A stretch of DNA of 52,963 nucleotides from an uncultured Lentisphaerota bacterium (GTDB lineage: Bacteria > Verrucomicrobiota > Kiritimatiellia > CAIQIC01). The stretch covers positions 1 to 52,963 of the forward strand of contig CAIWHP010000223.1 in the NCBI GenBank assembly GCA_903912445.1, written 5' to 3'. Under the pieces are notes generated by a model. The model ran no database searches, was not told where the DNA came from, and saw nothing but the letters and a program-made list of their open reading frames with translations. A program made the position numbers and the translations under genes. This document shows, piece by piece, positions 9,490 through 17,086 of this stretch; the stretch's first letter is position 1, and every line of letters starts with the position of its first letter.

Positions 9490-10845
9490 ATGAAAGAAAC
9501 TCTTAAAGTTGGCGTATCGGGCGTGCGGGGGGTGGTCGGCGAGAGCTTCACCCCGCAGCTCGCCGCGACCTTTGCGCAGGCGTTCGGCACCTTCGTCGGC
9601 CGGGGCCCGGTCGTCATCGGGCGCGACACCCGGCCCTCGGGCATGATGTTGGAGCAGGCGGTGATCGCCGGCCTGCAGAGCGTCGGCTGCAAGCCGGTGC
9701 TGCTGGGCATCGTGCCGACGCCGACGCTGCTGCTGGCGACCAAGGAACTGGGCGCGCGCGGCGGCATCGCGATCACCGCGAGCCATAATGCCGCCGAATG
9801 GAATGCGCTCAAGTTCGTCAACCGCAGCGGGCTGTTCCTCGACGAGACGCGGGCCGGCGAGCTCTACGACCTGTATCACCAGGGCGAATTCCCGCTGGTG
9901 CCGGAAAGCGAGCTGCCGGGCGTCGCGACGGAACAGGACGCCTTTGCGCGGCACGCCCTGCGCATCGCCGGCTATGTGGATGGCGCCGCCATCCGGGCGC
10001 GTCGTTTCAAGGTGGCGGTGGATTGCGTCAATGGCGTCGGCGCGCTCTTCACGCCGGCGTGGCTGCGCGGGGCGCTGGGCTGCGAGGTGGTCGCCCTGCA
10101 CGACCAGCCGACCGGTTTCTTCGAGCGCGGCCCGGAGCCGGTGCCGGAAAACCTGGCGCGGCTGAGCGCGGCGGTGCGGGAGCACGGTTGCGCGGTCGGC
10201 TTTGCGCATGATCCCGACGGCGACCGGCTGGCGCTCGTGGACGAGCAGGGCCGGCCGCTCGGCGAGGATTTTACGCTGGCGCTCGCCACCTGGCAGGTGC
10301 TGGAACGGCACGCCCGCGGGCCGGTGGTGACGACCGTGTCGACCAGCCTGTGCGTCGATGCCGTCGCGAAGCGGTTCGGCTCCGCGGTGGTCCGCACGAA
10401 GATCGGCGAGATCAACGTCGTCGAAAAGATTTTGCAGCTCGGCGCGCCGGTCGGTGGCGAAGGCTCCGGCGGCGTCATCGTGCCGGCGGTGCATCCGTGC
10501 CGCTGCGCCTATATTGCCATGGCGTTGATCTTGGAGCTGCTGGCCGCGCAGGAGCTTCCCCTCAGCGCCTTGCGCGCCGAGATTCCGGACTTTCAAGTCG
10601 TCAAGTCCAAGCTGGCCGTCAGCGGCGAGGCGGCGCCGGAGCTGCTGCGGCGGCTGCGGCGGCGCCTTGAGGAGCGGGGCGCGCGGATCTCGCTCCTCGA
10701 CGGTGTCCATGCGGATTTTGGCGATCGCTGGATCAGCGTGCGGCGCTCGAACACCGAACCGGTGCTGCGCCTGACGGCCGAGGCGCCGTCGCCGGCGGCC
10801 GCCGAGGCGCTGCTGCGCGACGCGCTGGACGACCTGGGCCCCTGA
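9490..10845 (+). CDS. Phosphoglucomutase/phosphomannomutase/phosphoglucosamine mutase family enzyme
   Basis: This 451-residue alpha-D-phosphohexomutase has all four active-site loops intact: ITASHNAAEWN with phosphoserine Ser98, the metal loop DPDGDR (Asp241, 243, 245), the sugar loop GGEGSGG and the phosphate loop RRSNTEPVLRL. The enzyme interconverts hexose 1- and 6-phosphates through a bisphosphate intermediate. The GGEGSG loop and the EWN segment resemble the GlmM/phosphomannomutase side of the family, but the substrate (glucose, mannose or glucosamine) cannot be fixed from sequence by eye. The ATG at 9490 follows the catalytically degenerate paralogue by 32 bp, so the two are probably co-transcribed. 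This copy would supply the activity. Confidence 0.92.
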   Translation: MKETLKVGVSGVRGVVGESFTPQLAATFAQAFGTFVGRGPVVIGRDTRPSGMMLEQAVIAGLQSVGCKPVLLGIVPTPTLLLATKELGARGGIAITASHNAAEWNALKFVNRSGLFLDETRAGELYDLYHQGEFPLVPESELPGVATEQDAFARHALRIAGYVDGAAIRARRFKVAVDCVNGVGALFTPAWLRGALGCEVVALHDQPTGFFERGPEPVPENLARLSAAVREHGCAVGFAHDPDGDRLALVDEQGRPLGEDFTLALATWQVLERHARGPVVTTVSTSLCVDAVAKRFGSAVVRTKIGEINVVEKILQLGAPVGGEGSGGVIVPAVHPCRCAYIAMALILELLAAQELPLSALRAEIPDFQVVKSKLAVSGEAAPELLRRLRRRLEERGARISLLDGVHADFGDRWISVRRSNTEPVLRLTAEAPSPAAAEALLRDALDDLGP

Positions 10846-10875
10846 CCCGGATGGCTTTGTAACAAAGGAACAGTC

Positions 10876-11853
10876 ATGAGAAACAAAGGCGGATGGTGCA
10901 TGGTGCTGGGCCTGTTGGCGGGTGCGGGCGGAACTTCTGCCATGCATGCGGGCGACGGCCTGCCGGTGGTGTCGAACAGCTTTCTGGCGGTCAGCGTGCA
11001 GGGGAGCCTCGGGCTGCTCAACGGCAAGGCGCAGGAGAATGTCTACACCAGCGTGGGCGGCGAACGCTTTCGCCTGAGCCAGCTTGACTGGGACATCCGC
11101 AACGTGGTCATGCTGGGCGCCGAAGTTACCGTGGCGCTGAAGAATACGGCCTGGCTCAACTTCGGCCTCTGGGGGGCGGCCAACCAGGGCAACGGACAGA
11201 TGAACGACTGGGACTGGCTGCTGGAAGAGCCCGGCTCGCCGTGGACCGACTGGTCGCTGAGCTCGGTGGACCTGACGCGCGCCTGGCTGCTCGACCTCAA
11301 CGTCAGCGTCGAACTGACGCGCTTCGGCGCGCTCGGCCTGCGCGGCATCGCCGGCTACAAATACAACACGTGGACGTGGGAGGATCACGGCATCCGGCAC
11401 ATCTATTCCAGCGACCCCGCGGTGCCCGGCGGCTTCCGCAACGACGTGCGGTCCGACCCGCCCTCCACCGGCATCATCTACGAGCAGGACTTTCATATTC
11501 CCTACGTCGGCGCCGGGCTGACCTACGCCGCCGGCCGGTGGAACGTGGACGCCTACGCCCTCTACAGCCCCTTCGTCGTCGCAACCGACTACGACCAGCA
11601 TCTGATCCGGTCCCTGGATTTTCAGGAGGATTTCACCAGCGGCCAATACTTCGGTGCCGGCGTGCATGGCACGTGCACCTTCCTGGGCCAGGCCTACGCC
11701 ACGCTGGCCCTCGACGGCCAGATCATTCCCGAAACCTATGGCGATCAGACCGTCACCGATACCCGGACCGGCCAGTCGGAATCCTCCACCGGCACGGCGG
11801 GCCTGAACAACCAGATCTGGATGCTTTCGCTCGGCGTCGGCTACAAATTCTAG
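10876..11853 (+). CDS. Omptin-family outer-membrane protease
   Basis: Omptins (OmpT, Pla, IcsP) are ten-stranded outer-membrane barrels that cleave proteins and peptides at the cell surface. This 325-residue protein has a signal peptide and the usual omptin length. It shows RLSQLDWDIRN matching the omptin LSQLDW motif, and NDWDW with Asp111/Asp113 aligned to the OmpT Asp83/Asp85 pair. Next come WTDWSLS and the IPYVGAGLTY strand, then TDYDQHL with Asp240/His242 aligned to Asp210/His212. It ends in YKF, an aromatic outer-membrane barrel terminus. All four catalytic residues appear present. The ATG has an AAAGGAA site. It follows the mutase pair by 30 bp. Omptins are best known from Gammaproteobacteria, so presence here is notable. 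Confidence 0.88.
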   Translation: MRNKGGWCMVLGLLAGAGGTSAMHAGDGLPVVSNSFLAVSVQGSLGLLNGKAQENVYTSVGGERFRLSQLDWDIRNVVMLGAEVTVALKNTAWLNFGLWGAANQGNGQMNDWDWLLEEPGSPWTDWSLSSVDLTRAWLLDLNVSVELTRFGALGLRGIAGYKYNTWTWEDHGIRHIYSSDPAVPGGFRNDVRSDPPSTGIIYEQDFHIPYVGAGLTYAAGRWNVDAYALYSPFVVATDYDQHLIRSLDFQEDFTSGQYFGAGVHGTCTFLGQAYATLALDGQIIPETYGDQTVTDTRTGQSESSTGTAGLNNQIWMLSLGVGYKF

Positions 11854-11884
11854 CGGCCGCCCACGCTGCCGCGGCGGGCCCGCT

Positions 11885-12334
11885 TCACTTCCGTCCGCGG
11901 GACTCGCTGATGGCCCACAGCAGGGCATCGCGCAGGTCGTCGTCCAGCCGGGCCATCCGGTGGGCCAGCTCGCGGGCCAGGCCGCGGTAGGTCTTCAGCC
12001 CGATGACGGGGTGCTGTTCCACGAGGCGCGCGAAGGTGGCGCGCGAAAATTCCAGCGCGGTGCCGTCGGTCAGCGCCACGACGCTGGCCGAGCGGGTGGG
12101 CACGCCCAGGAAACAGATTTCGCCGAAGATGTCGCAGGGGCCCAGTTCCGCCAGCCGGCGATACTGCCCGTCCCCGATGTGTTTGCGCACCTCGACGCGG
12201 CCGGCGATGATCATGAAGAAGGCCTCGCCGTGCTGCTGCTCCTCCACGATCCGCGTGCCCTGCGGGTAGTGGCGCGGCGTGCCGGCCTGGTCCACCAACT
12301 CCAGCTCTGTCTGTGTCAGATCGTCGAAGATCAT
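11885..12334 (-). CDS. Stand-alone cyclic-nucleotide-binding domain protein
   Basis: This 149-residue protein consists of one CRP/PKA-type cyclic-nucleotide-binding domain. It has the YPQGTRIVEEQQHGEAFFMIIAGRVEV beta-roll start (abbreviated family region), LAELGPCDIFGEICFLG as the phosphate-binding cassette region, and RSASVVAL. The cassette has FGEICFL rather than FGE-x-A-L...R-x-A exactly, but the glycine-glutamate pair and a following arginine are present. No helix-turn-helix follows. The protein cannot act as a classical CRP-type DNA-binding factor and more likely acts as a sensory or allosteric subunit. It is convergent with the omptin gene and 74 bp downstream of the unknown secreted-protein gene on the same strand. 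Confidence 0.83.
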   Translation of the reverse strand: MIFDDLTQTELELVDQAGTPRHYPQGTRIVEEQQHGEAFFMIIAGRVEVRKHIGDGQYRRLAELGPCDIFGEICFLGVPTRSASVVALTDGTALEFSRATFARLVEQHPVIGLKTYRGLARELAHRMARLDDDLRDALLWAISESRGRK

Positions 12335-12408
12335 CGTGGTCTCCCCAGCGTTGCAGCCCGTTTAGTAAAGGCCGGCGGCGCGGGGTGCAAGCCAAACTTC
12401 CGCGCGCT

Positions 12409-13764
12409 TCAGCGGCGCGGGATGCGCAGCGTGACGCTCTGGCCGTCGCGCTGGAGCTGCGAGGTCAGTTCGTAGCCGGCGGCGGTCGGGCGGCAGGCGA
12501 AGGGGGCGCCCTCGCCCCACGGGTCGCGGCTGCGCGCGGCGGCGGCCGGGCCGTCGCGCATCACCTCCATCGCGACCTGCAGCATCAGGGCCTTGGCATG
12601 CGCCGAGTCCATGGTGGCGCGGGCGCCGCCGGCGATGGGGAAATAGAGCCCGGCGATCACATTCTGGTTGGTCACCTGCGCGGCGGCGGCCTTGCCCCAC
12701 GCGGCGGGATCCTTGACCGGCGTCGCGCCGGCGTCCGCGATAGCGCCGAGGATGTCGGAAGCTTCCATCAGCTGCTGGACCAGCCGGGTCGAGTTGGTGC
12801 CGACGCCGTCGATGATCTTCTGCGCGTCCTTGTCGCCCAGCAGCCGGAACAGCTCGCCGCGGATCAGCTGCACGTTGATCGGCTCGATGCGCCTTTCCCG
12901 CAGCAGGACCAGCGCCGCCTGCCCGTCCTTGAACAGGATCGCCTCGCCGCGCTTGATATCGGCGGAGATCAGCGCGATGCCGTGCTTGCGCTGGCCGAGG
13001 CCGAGCCAGAAGTTATCGCCGTTTTCCTCCAGCCCGATCTTCAGGCCGACCGGTCCGCCCGCCGCCATCGCGCACATCCGCAGGTTGGCGGCGAAGTTGG
13101 TCACCGCCGCGCCCGCCTGCTGCGCGCGGCTGGCCGCGACGAGGTGGCGCATGAACCAGTCGATGCCGAACGCCTTTTCCGACAGCATCGCCTGGCGGAA
13201 ATCTGCGTCTGGCGGGAGGGCGTTGAGCTGGGCGCCCAGCTTGGCGAGCAGGTCCGGCGGCAGCGCGGCGAGGTTGGCGCCCAGCGCGTCGAACGAGCGC
13301 TGCCGGATCGCGGCGTCGAACAGGCCGGAGATCAGCGGCCAGCCCTCGCCGGCGTGCGCGGCCGAGCGCAGCGCGTCCGTGTGCAGGGCGACGAAGGCCG
13401 TCGGGTCGCTCTGCTTCACGCGCTCGGCTTCCCACGCCGCGACGTTGGCGAGCTGGTTGAGCGGCCCCATGTGCGGGAGGAGCGACTTGAAACTGATGTC
13501 CTGCTTTTCCAGGTCGATGCCCCAGTCGCAGCGCGGCAGGTTGGCGGCCTGGCGATAGAGCGCCAGCGCCGGCGCCAGTTTTTCGCTCAACGCGGCGGCG
13601 CCTCCGCCCCCCGGCTGGGCTTGCAGGATTTTCTGCTCGGCGTCGGTGAGCTGGGGCATGGCCGCGAACGCGCGGCGGTACATCTCGGCCGCGTTCGGCG
13701 CCTCCGCCGCGCGGCCGGCCGCCGCCAGCAGCAGCAGGGCCGCCGATAAAAGAACTGCTTTCAT
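12409..13764 (-). CDS. Secreted protein of unknown function
   Basis: I do not recognise the family. The 451-residue product begins with a clear signal peptide (MKAVLLSAALLLLAAAGRAAEA). It continues as an Ala/Leu-rich, probably helical protein with segments such as GLKIGLEENGDNFWLGLG and a strand-rich C-terminus (GYELTSQLQRDGQSVTLRI). There are no membrane helices after the signal and no metal-binding or nucleotide motifs that I can see. The ATG at 13762-13764 gives the signal peptide at the N-terminus. A longer reading would translate the upstream palindromes and is less likely. Three copies of the recurrent palindrome lie immediately upstream. The next gene on the strand encodes the cyclic-nucleotide-binding protein. 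Confidence 0.75.
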   Translation of the reverse strand: MKAVLLSAALLLLAAAGRAAEAPNAAEMYRRAFAAMPQLTDAEQKILQAQPGGGGAAALSEKLAPALALYRQAANLPRCDWGIDLEKQDISFKSLLPHMGPLNQLANVAAWEAERVKQSDPTAFVALHTDALRSAAHAGEGWPLISGLFDAAIRQRSFDALGANLAALPPDLLAKLGAQLNALPPDADFRQAMLSEKAFGIDWFMRHLVAASRAQQAGAAVTNFAANLRMCAMAAGGPVGLKIGLEENGDNFWLGLGQRKHGIALISADIKRGEAILFKDGQAALVLLRERRIEPINVQLIRGELFRLLGDKDAQKIIDGVGTNSTRLVQQLMEASDILGAIADAGATPVKDPAAWGKAAAAQVTNQNVIAGLYFPIAGGARATMDSAHAKALMLQVAMEVMRDGPAAAARSRDPWGEGAPFACRPTAAGYELTSQLQRDGQSVTLRIPRR

Positions 13765-13771
13765 CCGGGCA

Positions 13772-13852
13772 TTTTCCAAGCATTGGACGCGCTTGGCCAG
13801 CTTTTTCCAAGGCTTGGGAAAAGCAGCGCGGCCGGCTTCCAACCCTGGGAAA
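13772..13852. repeat. Triple TTCCAA/TTGGAA palindrome array, array 3
   Basis: Three imperfect copies have centres at about 13781, 13812 and 13844. They are TTTTCCAAGCATTGGA, TTTTCCAAGGCTTGGGAAAA and TTCCAACCCTGGGAAA. The centre-to-centre distances of 31 and 32 bp are close to three helical turns. The array occupies the divergent intergenic region between the unknown secreted-protein gene and hisC. Confidence 0.8.
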
Positions 13853-13883
13853 CCGGCGCGCCGCCAGGGGCCGCGACTCCGCC

Positions 13884-13912
13884 TCGACAGCGGCGGGGGG
13901 TTCCGCTATCTT
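13884..13912 (+). promoter_or_regulatory. Candidate promoter of the hisC-aroF-tyrA-aroA-cmk-plsC operon
   Basis: TCGACA (13884-13889), 17 bp, TATCTT (13907-13912), 21 bp before the hisC ATG. The -10 hexamer is the same as in the tRNA-Ser candidate promoter. Confidence 0.45.
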
Positions 13913-13933
13913 TCCGACCTTTGACAACAAGCC

Positions 13934-15049
13934 ATGAGCAAGACTATCCATGAGTTGGCGCACCCGTGGGTGCGCTCGTTGACCGTCTATGAGCCGGGCC
14001 GGCCCATCGAGGAGGTCGCGCGCGAGCTGGGCTTCGCGGACGCGGAGGAGATTATCAAGCTCGCCTCCAACGAGAATGCGATCGGCCCCGCGCCCAAGGC
14101 CGTCGCGGCGATGCGCCGCGCGGTCGGGCAGATGCACCTCTATCCCGATGGCGGCGCGTTCTACCTGCGCCGCGCGCTGGCCCAGAAGCTCGGCGTCGCG
14201 ATGGACCAGATCATGGTGGGCCACGGCAGCAACGAGATCATCGCCCTGCTCGGGCAGGCGTTCCTCGGGCCGGACACCGAGATCGTCATGGCGCAGGGCG
14301 CGTTCATCGTCTACCGCCTCGTCGCCGACGCCTTCCGCGCGCGGACGCTGGCGGTGCCGATGCAACATTTCACGCACGACCTCGACGCGATGCTGGCGGC
14401 GATCACCTCGCGGACCAAGCTGGTGTTCATCGCCAACCCGAACAACCCGACCGGCACGATGGTGGATGGTGCAGCGCTGGAGCGCTTTATGGCGCGCGTG
14501 CCGCCGCACGTCGCGGTGGTGCTCGACGAGGCCTACATCGAGCTGCTGCCGCCGGAACGCCAGCCGGACACCTTGCGCTACGTCCGCGAGGGCCGGCACG
14601 TCTTTGTGCTGCGCACGTTTTCCAAGACCTACGGCCTCGCCGGGCTGCGCGTTGGCTATGCCGTCGGGCCGCGCGAGGGCTGCGAGCTGCTCAACAAGGT
14701 CCGCCAGCCGTTCAACGTGAACGCGATGGCGCTGGCCGCGGCCGAGGCCGCGCTGGCCGACGACGCGCACGTCGCGCGCACGCGGCGGATGGTGGCCGCC
14801 GGCCTGCGGCAGATCGAGCGCGGCTGCGCCCAGCTTGGCCTTGCTTTCGTGCCGTCGGTCGTGAACTTCATGCTCGTCAACGTCGGGCGCGGCCGCGAGG
14901 TCTGCAAGGCGCTGGAGCGCGAGAAGGTGATCGTGCGGCCGGTGGATGGCTACGGGCTGCCGGACTACATCCGCGTCACGGTCGGCACGCGCGCGGAGAA
15001 CGCGCACTTTTTGAAGGCGTTGGGGAAAGTGATGAAGGGAAAAGGTTGA
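13934..15049 (+). CDS. hisC: Histidinol-phosphate / aromatic aminotransferase
   Basis: This 371-residue fold-type I PLP enzyme belongs to the HisC family. It has KLASNENAIGPAPKA at the N-terminus, the YPDGG motif, VGHGSNEIIALL, FIANPNNPTGT, VVLDEAYIEL with the PLP-pyridine Asp, and RTFSKTYGLAGLRVGYA carrying the Schiff-base lysine (about Lys231). HisC enzymes transaminate histidinol phosphate, and many also accept aromatic amino acids. Here the gene heads an operon with DAHP synthase, prephenate dehydrogenase and EPSP synthase rather than his genes. A role in tyrosine/phenylalanine transamination is therefore likely, in addition to or instead of histidine synthesis (inference). No strong ribosome-binding site precedes the ATG. 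Confidence 0.92.
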   Translation: MSKTIHELAHPWVRSLTVYEPGRPIEEVARELGFADAEEIIKLASNENAIGPAPKAVAAMRRAVGQMHLYPDGGAFYLRRALAQKLGVAMDQIMVGHGSNEIIALLGQAFLGPDTEIVMAQGAFIVYRLVADAFRARTLAVPMQHFTHDLDAMLAAITSRTKLVFIANPNNPTGTMVDGAALERFMARVPPHVAVVLDEAYIELLPPERQPDTLRYVREGRHVFVLRTFSKTYGLAGLRVGYAVGPREGCELLNKVRQPFNVNAMALAAAEAALADDAHVARTRRMVAAGLRQIERGCAQLGLAFVPSVVNFMLVNVGRGREVCKALEREKVIVRPVDGYGLPDYIRVTVGTRAENAHFLKALGKVMKGKG

Positions 15050-15064
15050 GAGGAAAGGGTGAAG

Positions 15065-15166
15065 GGTTGATGGTTCATGGTGGATGGCGAATGAAAAGCG
15101 CAGCTGTCTCAAAAACCGTGAACCATCCAGCATCCTCCATGCTCCATCCACCATGCACCATTAACC
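15065..15166. repeat. Long inverted repeat of ATGG-rich units between hisC and aroF
   Basis: Arms of 23 bp at 15065-15087 and 15144-15166 are reverse complements with two mismatches. The left arm reads GGTTGATGGTTCATGGTGG plus ATGG. The spacer holds a further GAACCATCCAGCATCC-like unit. The segment lies between two co-oriented operon genes and could fold in the mRNA. Confidence 0.7.
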
Positions 15167-15176
15167 ATGGGTTTTT

Positions 15177-16211
15177 ATGATTCTTGTCCTGAAAAAATCG
15201 GCGACCGATAAAGAGGCCCAGCACATCGTGCAGCTCGCCCGGGAGTGGGGCTTCAAGGTCAACCTCAGCCGCGGCGTGGAACGCACCGTCATCGGGCTGA
15301 TCGGCGACGAGCGCGAGCTGCGCGACAAGCCGCTCGACGTGCTGCCGGGCGTCGAGACCGTGCTCGCGGTGCTCAAGCCCTACAAGCTGGCGGCCAGCGA
15401 GGGCTGTCCCGAGGGCACGCGCATCGTCCTCCCGCCGGTCAAGAAGGGCGGCCGGACCGTCGTCATCGGCGGGCCGGAACTGTGCATCATGGCCGGGCCG
15501 TGCTCGATCGAGGGCCGCGAGATGCTGCTCGACCTGGCGCGCCTGGTGAAGCAGAGCGGGGCGCACCTGCTGCGTGCCGGCGCCTTCAAGCCGCGGACCT
15601 CGCCCTATGCGTTCCAGGGCCTGGGCAACGAGGGCCTGCGCCTGCTGGCCGAGGCGCGCGCCACCGTCGGCATCCACGTGATCACCGAGGTCATGGACGT
15701 GCGCGACCTCGACGCCGTCGCCGCGGTCGCCGACGTGCTGCAGGTCGGCGCGCGCAACGTGCAGAATTTCACGCTGCTCAAGGAGATCGGCAAGCTGCGC
15801 AAGCCGGTGATGATCAAGCGCGGGCTGGCCAGCACGATCGAGGAGTTGCTGATGAGCGCCGAGTATGTGATGAGCGGGGGCAATCACGAGGTGCTGCTCT
15901 GCGAGCGCGGCATCCGCACGTTCGAGCCGATGACGCGCAACACGCTCGACCTCGCCGCCGTGCCGGTGCTGCAGCGCGAGACCCACCTGCCGGTGATCGT
16001 GGACCCGAGCCACGGCACGGGCCACTGGGACCTCGTCGCGCCGATGGCGCGCGCGGCGGTCGCCGCCGGGGCCGACGGCATCATGGTGGAGATCCACCCG
16101 CGGCCGGAGGAGGCCATGTCCGACGGCTCGCAGGCGCTGCTGCCGAAGACCTATGTGCGGATGATGAAAGAAATCGGCCGCGTCGCGCGGGTGCTCGGGC
16201 GGAAGGTGTGA
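15177..16211 (+). CDS. aroF: 3-deoxy-7-phosphoheptulonate (DAHP) synthase
   Basis: DAHP synthase condenses phosphoenolpyruvate and erythrose 4-phosphate, the first step of the shikimate pathway. The 344-residue protein is of the type I-beta form. An N-terminal ferredoxin-like regulatory domain ([17 protein letters not shown] through about residue 70) precedes the KDO8P-synthase-like barrel. Barrel motifs include [64 protein letters not shown] and [15 protein letters not shown]. Metal-ligand residues (Cys in AGPCS, His in PSHGTGH, Glu in VEIH and Asp in SDG) are present. The gene overlaps the tyrA start by one base. The N-terminal domain is where aromatic end-product inhibition acts in characterised members. 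Confidence 0.95.
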   Translation: MILVLKKSATDKEAQHIVQLAREWGFKVNLSRGVERTVIGLIGDERELRDKPLDVLPGVETVLAVLKPYKLAASEGCPEGTRIVLPPVKKGGRTVVIGGPELCIMAGPCSIEGREMLLDLARLVKQSGAHLLRAGAFKPRTSPYAFQGLGNEGLRLLAEARATVGIHVITEVMDVRDLDAVAAVADVLQVGARNVQNFTLLKEIGKLRKPVMIKRGLASTIEELLMSAEYVMSGGNHEVLLCERGIRTFEPMTRNTLDLAAVPVLQRETHLPVIVDPSHGTGHWDLVAPMARAAVAAGADGIMVEIHPRPEEAMSDGSQALLPKTYVRMMKEIGRVARVLGRKV

Positions 16212-17086
16212 TGGACAAGGTTGCCATACTGGGACTGGGCCTGATGGGCGGGGCGCTGGGGCTGGCGCTGAAGGCGCGCGGCGGCGTGACCGTGACGGGC
16301 TATGCGCGGCGCGAGGCGACGCGCACGGAAGCGCTGCGGCTCCAGGCCGTGGATGCGGTCTATGCCGACCCGGCCGAGGCCGTGCGCGGCGCCGACCTGG
16401 CGGTGCTGTGCGTGCCGGTTTTTTCGATGCAGGCGCTGGCGGCGGCGGCGTGCGGCGGCCTCAAGCCCGGCTGCCTCGTCACGGACGTGGGCAGCACAAA
16501 GGCCTTGCTGACGGAGCAAATCCAGCTATCGTTGCGCGGCTCGCAGGCGGTGTTCATCGGGAGCCACCCGATCGCCGGGTCCGAACAGCAGGGGCTGGAG
16601 GCGGCGCGGGCCGATCTTTATGAGGGTGCGGTGACGATTGTGACGTGCGCCGGCGGTGAGCCGGCCGCCGCCGTCGAGGCCGTCCGGGCCTTCTGGCGCG
16701 GCGTCGGCTCGGTGGTGCGCGTGATGGATCCGGCGGAGCACGACCGGATCATGGCGCGGACCAGCCACCTGCCGCACGTGGCGGCGGCGCTGGTCGCGGC
16801 GACGGTCGGGCGCGCGAACGGCGCCGAGCAACTCGGGGCGTTCTGCGGGCCGGGCTTCCGCGATGTGACGCGCGTGGCGGAAGGTTCGCCGGACGTGTGG
16901 CTGGATATCTTGCAGAGCAACCGGCCGGCGGTGGTGGAGGAATTGAAGGCGCTGCAGGCCCGGCTGGGCGCCACGCTGGCCGCGCTGGAGGGCAACGACG
17001 CCGCGGCGCTGCGCCGGTTTCTTGAGGAAAGCCGCGCGGCTCGCCGCGCGCTGCGCAACACGAACCATGTAAGAGGTGAAGCATGA
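16211..17086 (+). CDS. tyrA: Prephenate dehydrogenase
   Basis: This 291-residue TyrA-type dehydrogenase oxidatively decarboxylates prephenate (or arogenate) on the route to tyrosine. The Rossmann motif is VAILGLGLMGGALGLAL, followed by LCVPVF, VTDVGSTK with the dinucleotide-domain Ser/Lys, and the prephenate-binding SHPIAGSEQQGLEAA. C-terminal helices contain RTSHLPHVAAALVAA with the conserved histidines, then FCGPGFRDVTRVAEGSPDVW. No ACT or chorismate mutase domain is fused. The start at 16211 overlaps the aroF stop by one base, and the stop overlaps the aroA start by four bases (ATGA). Translational coupling in the operon is therefore likely. A larger in-frame reading starting inside aroF has no support. 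Confidence 0.94.
   Translation: MDKVAILGLGLMGGALGLALKARGGVTVTGYARREATRTEALRLQAVDAVYADPAEAVRGADLAVLCVPVFSMQALAAAACGGLKPGCLVTDVGSTKALLTEQIQLSLRGSQAVFIGSHPIAGSEQQGLEAARADLYEGAVTIVTCAGGEPAAAVEAVRAFWRGVGSVVRVMDPAEHDRIMARTSHLPHVAAALVAATVGRANGAEQLGAFCGPGFRDVTRVAEGSPDVWLDILQSNRPAVVEELKALQARLGATLAALEGNDAAALRRFLEESRAARRALRNTNHVRGEA

Noticed and set aside
9481-11928. Minus-strand open frame of 815 codons spanning the mutase and omptin genes
   Set aside because: It runs antisense through two genes with complete family motifs and has no start signal or domain of its own.
15245-17086. A 613-residue reading that would fuse an upstream segment to prephenate dehydrogenase
   Set aside because: The first part is the out-of-frame shadow of aroF. 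The true tyrA start at 16211 overlaps the aroF stop and gives a standard-length enzyme.
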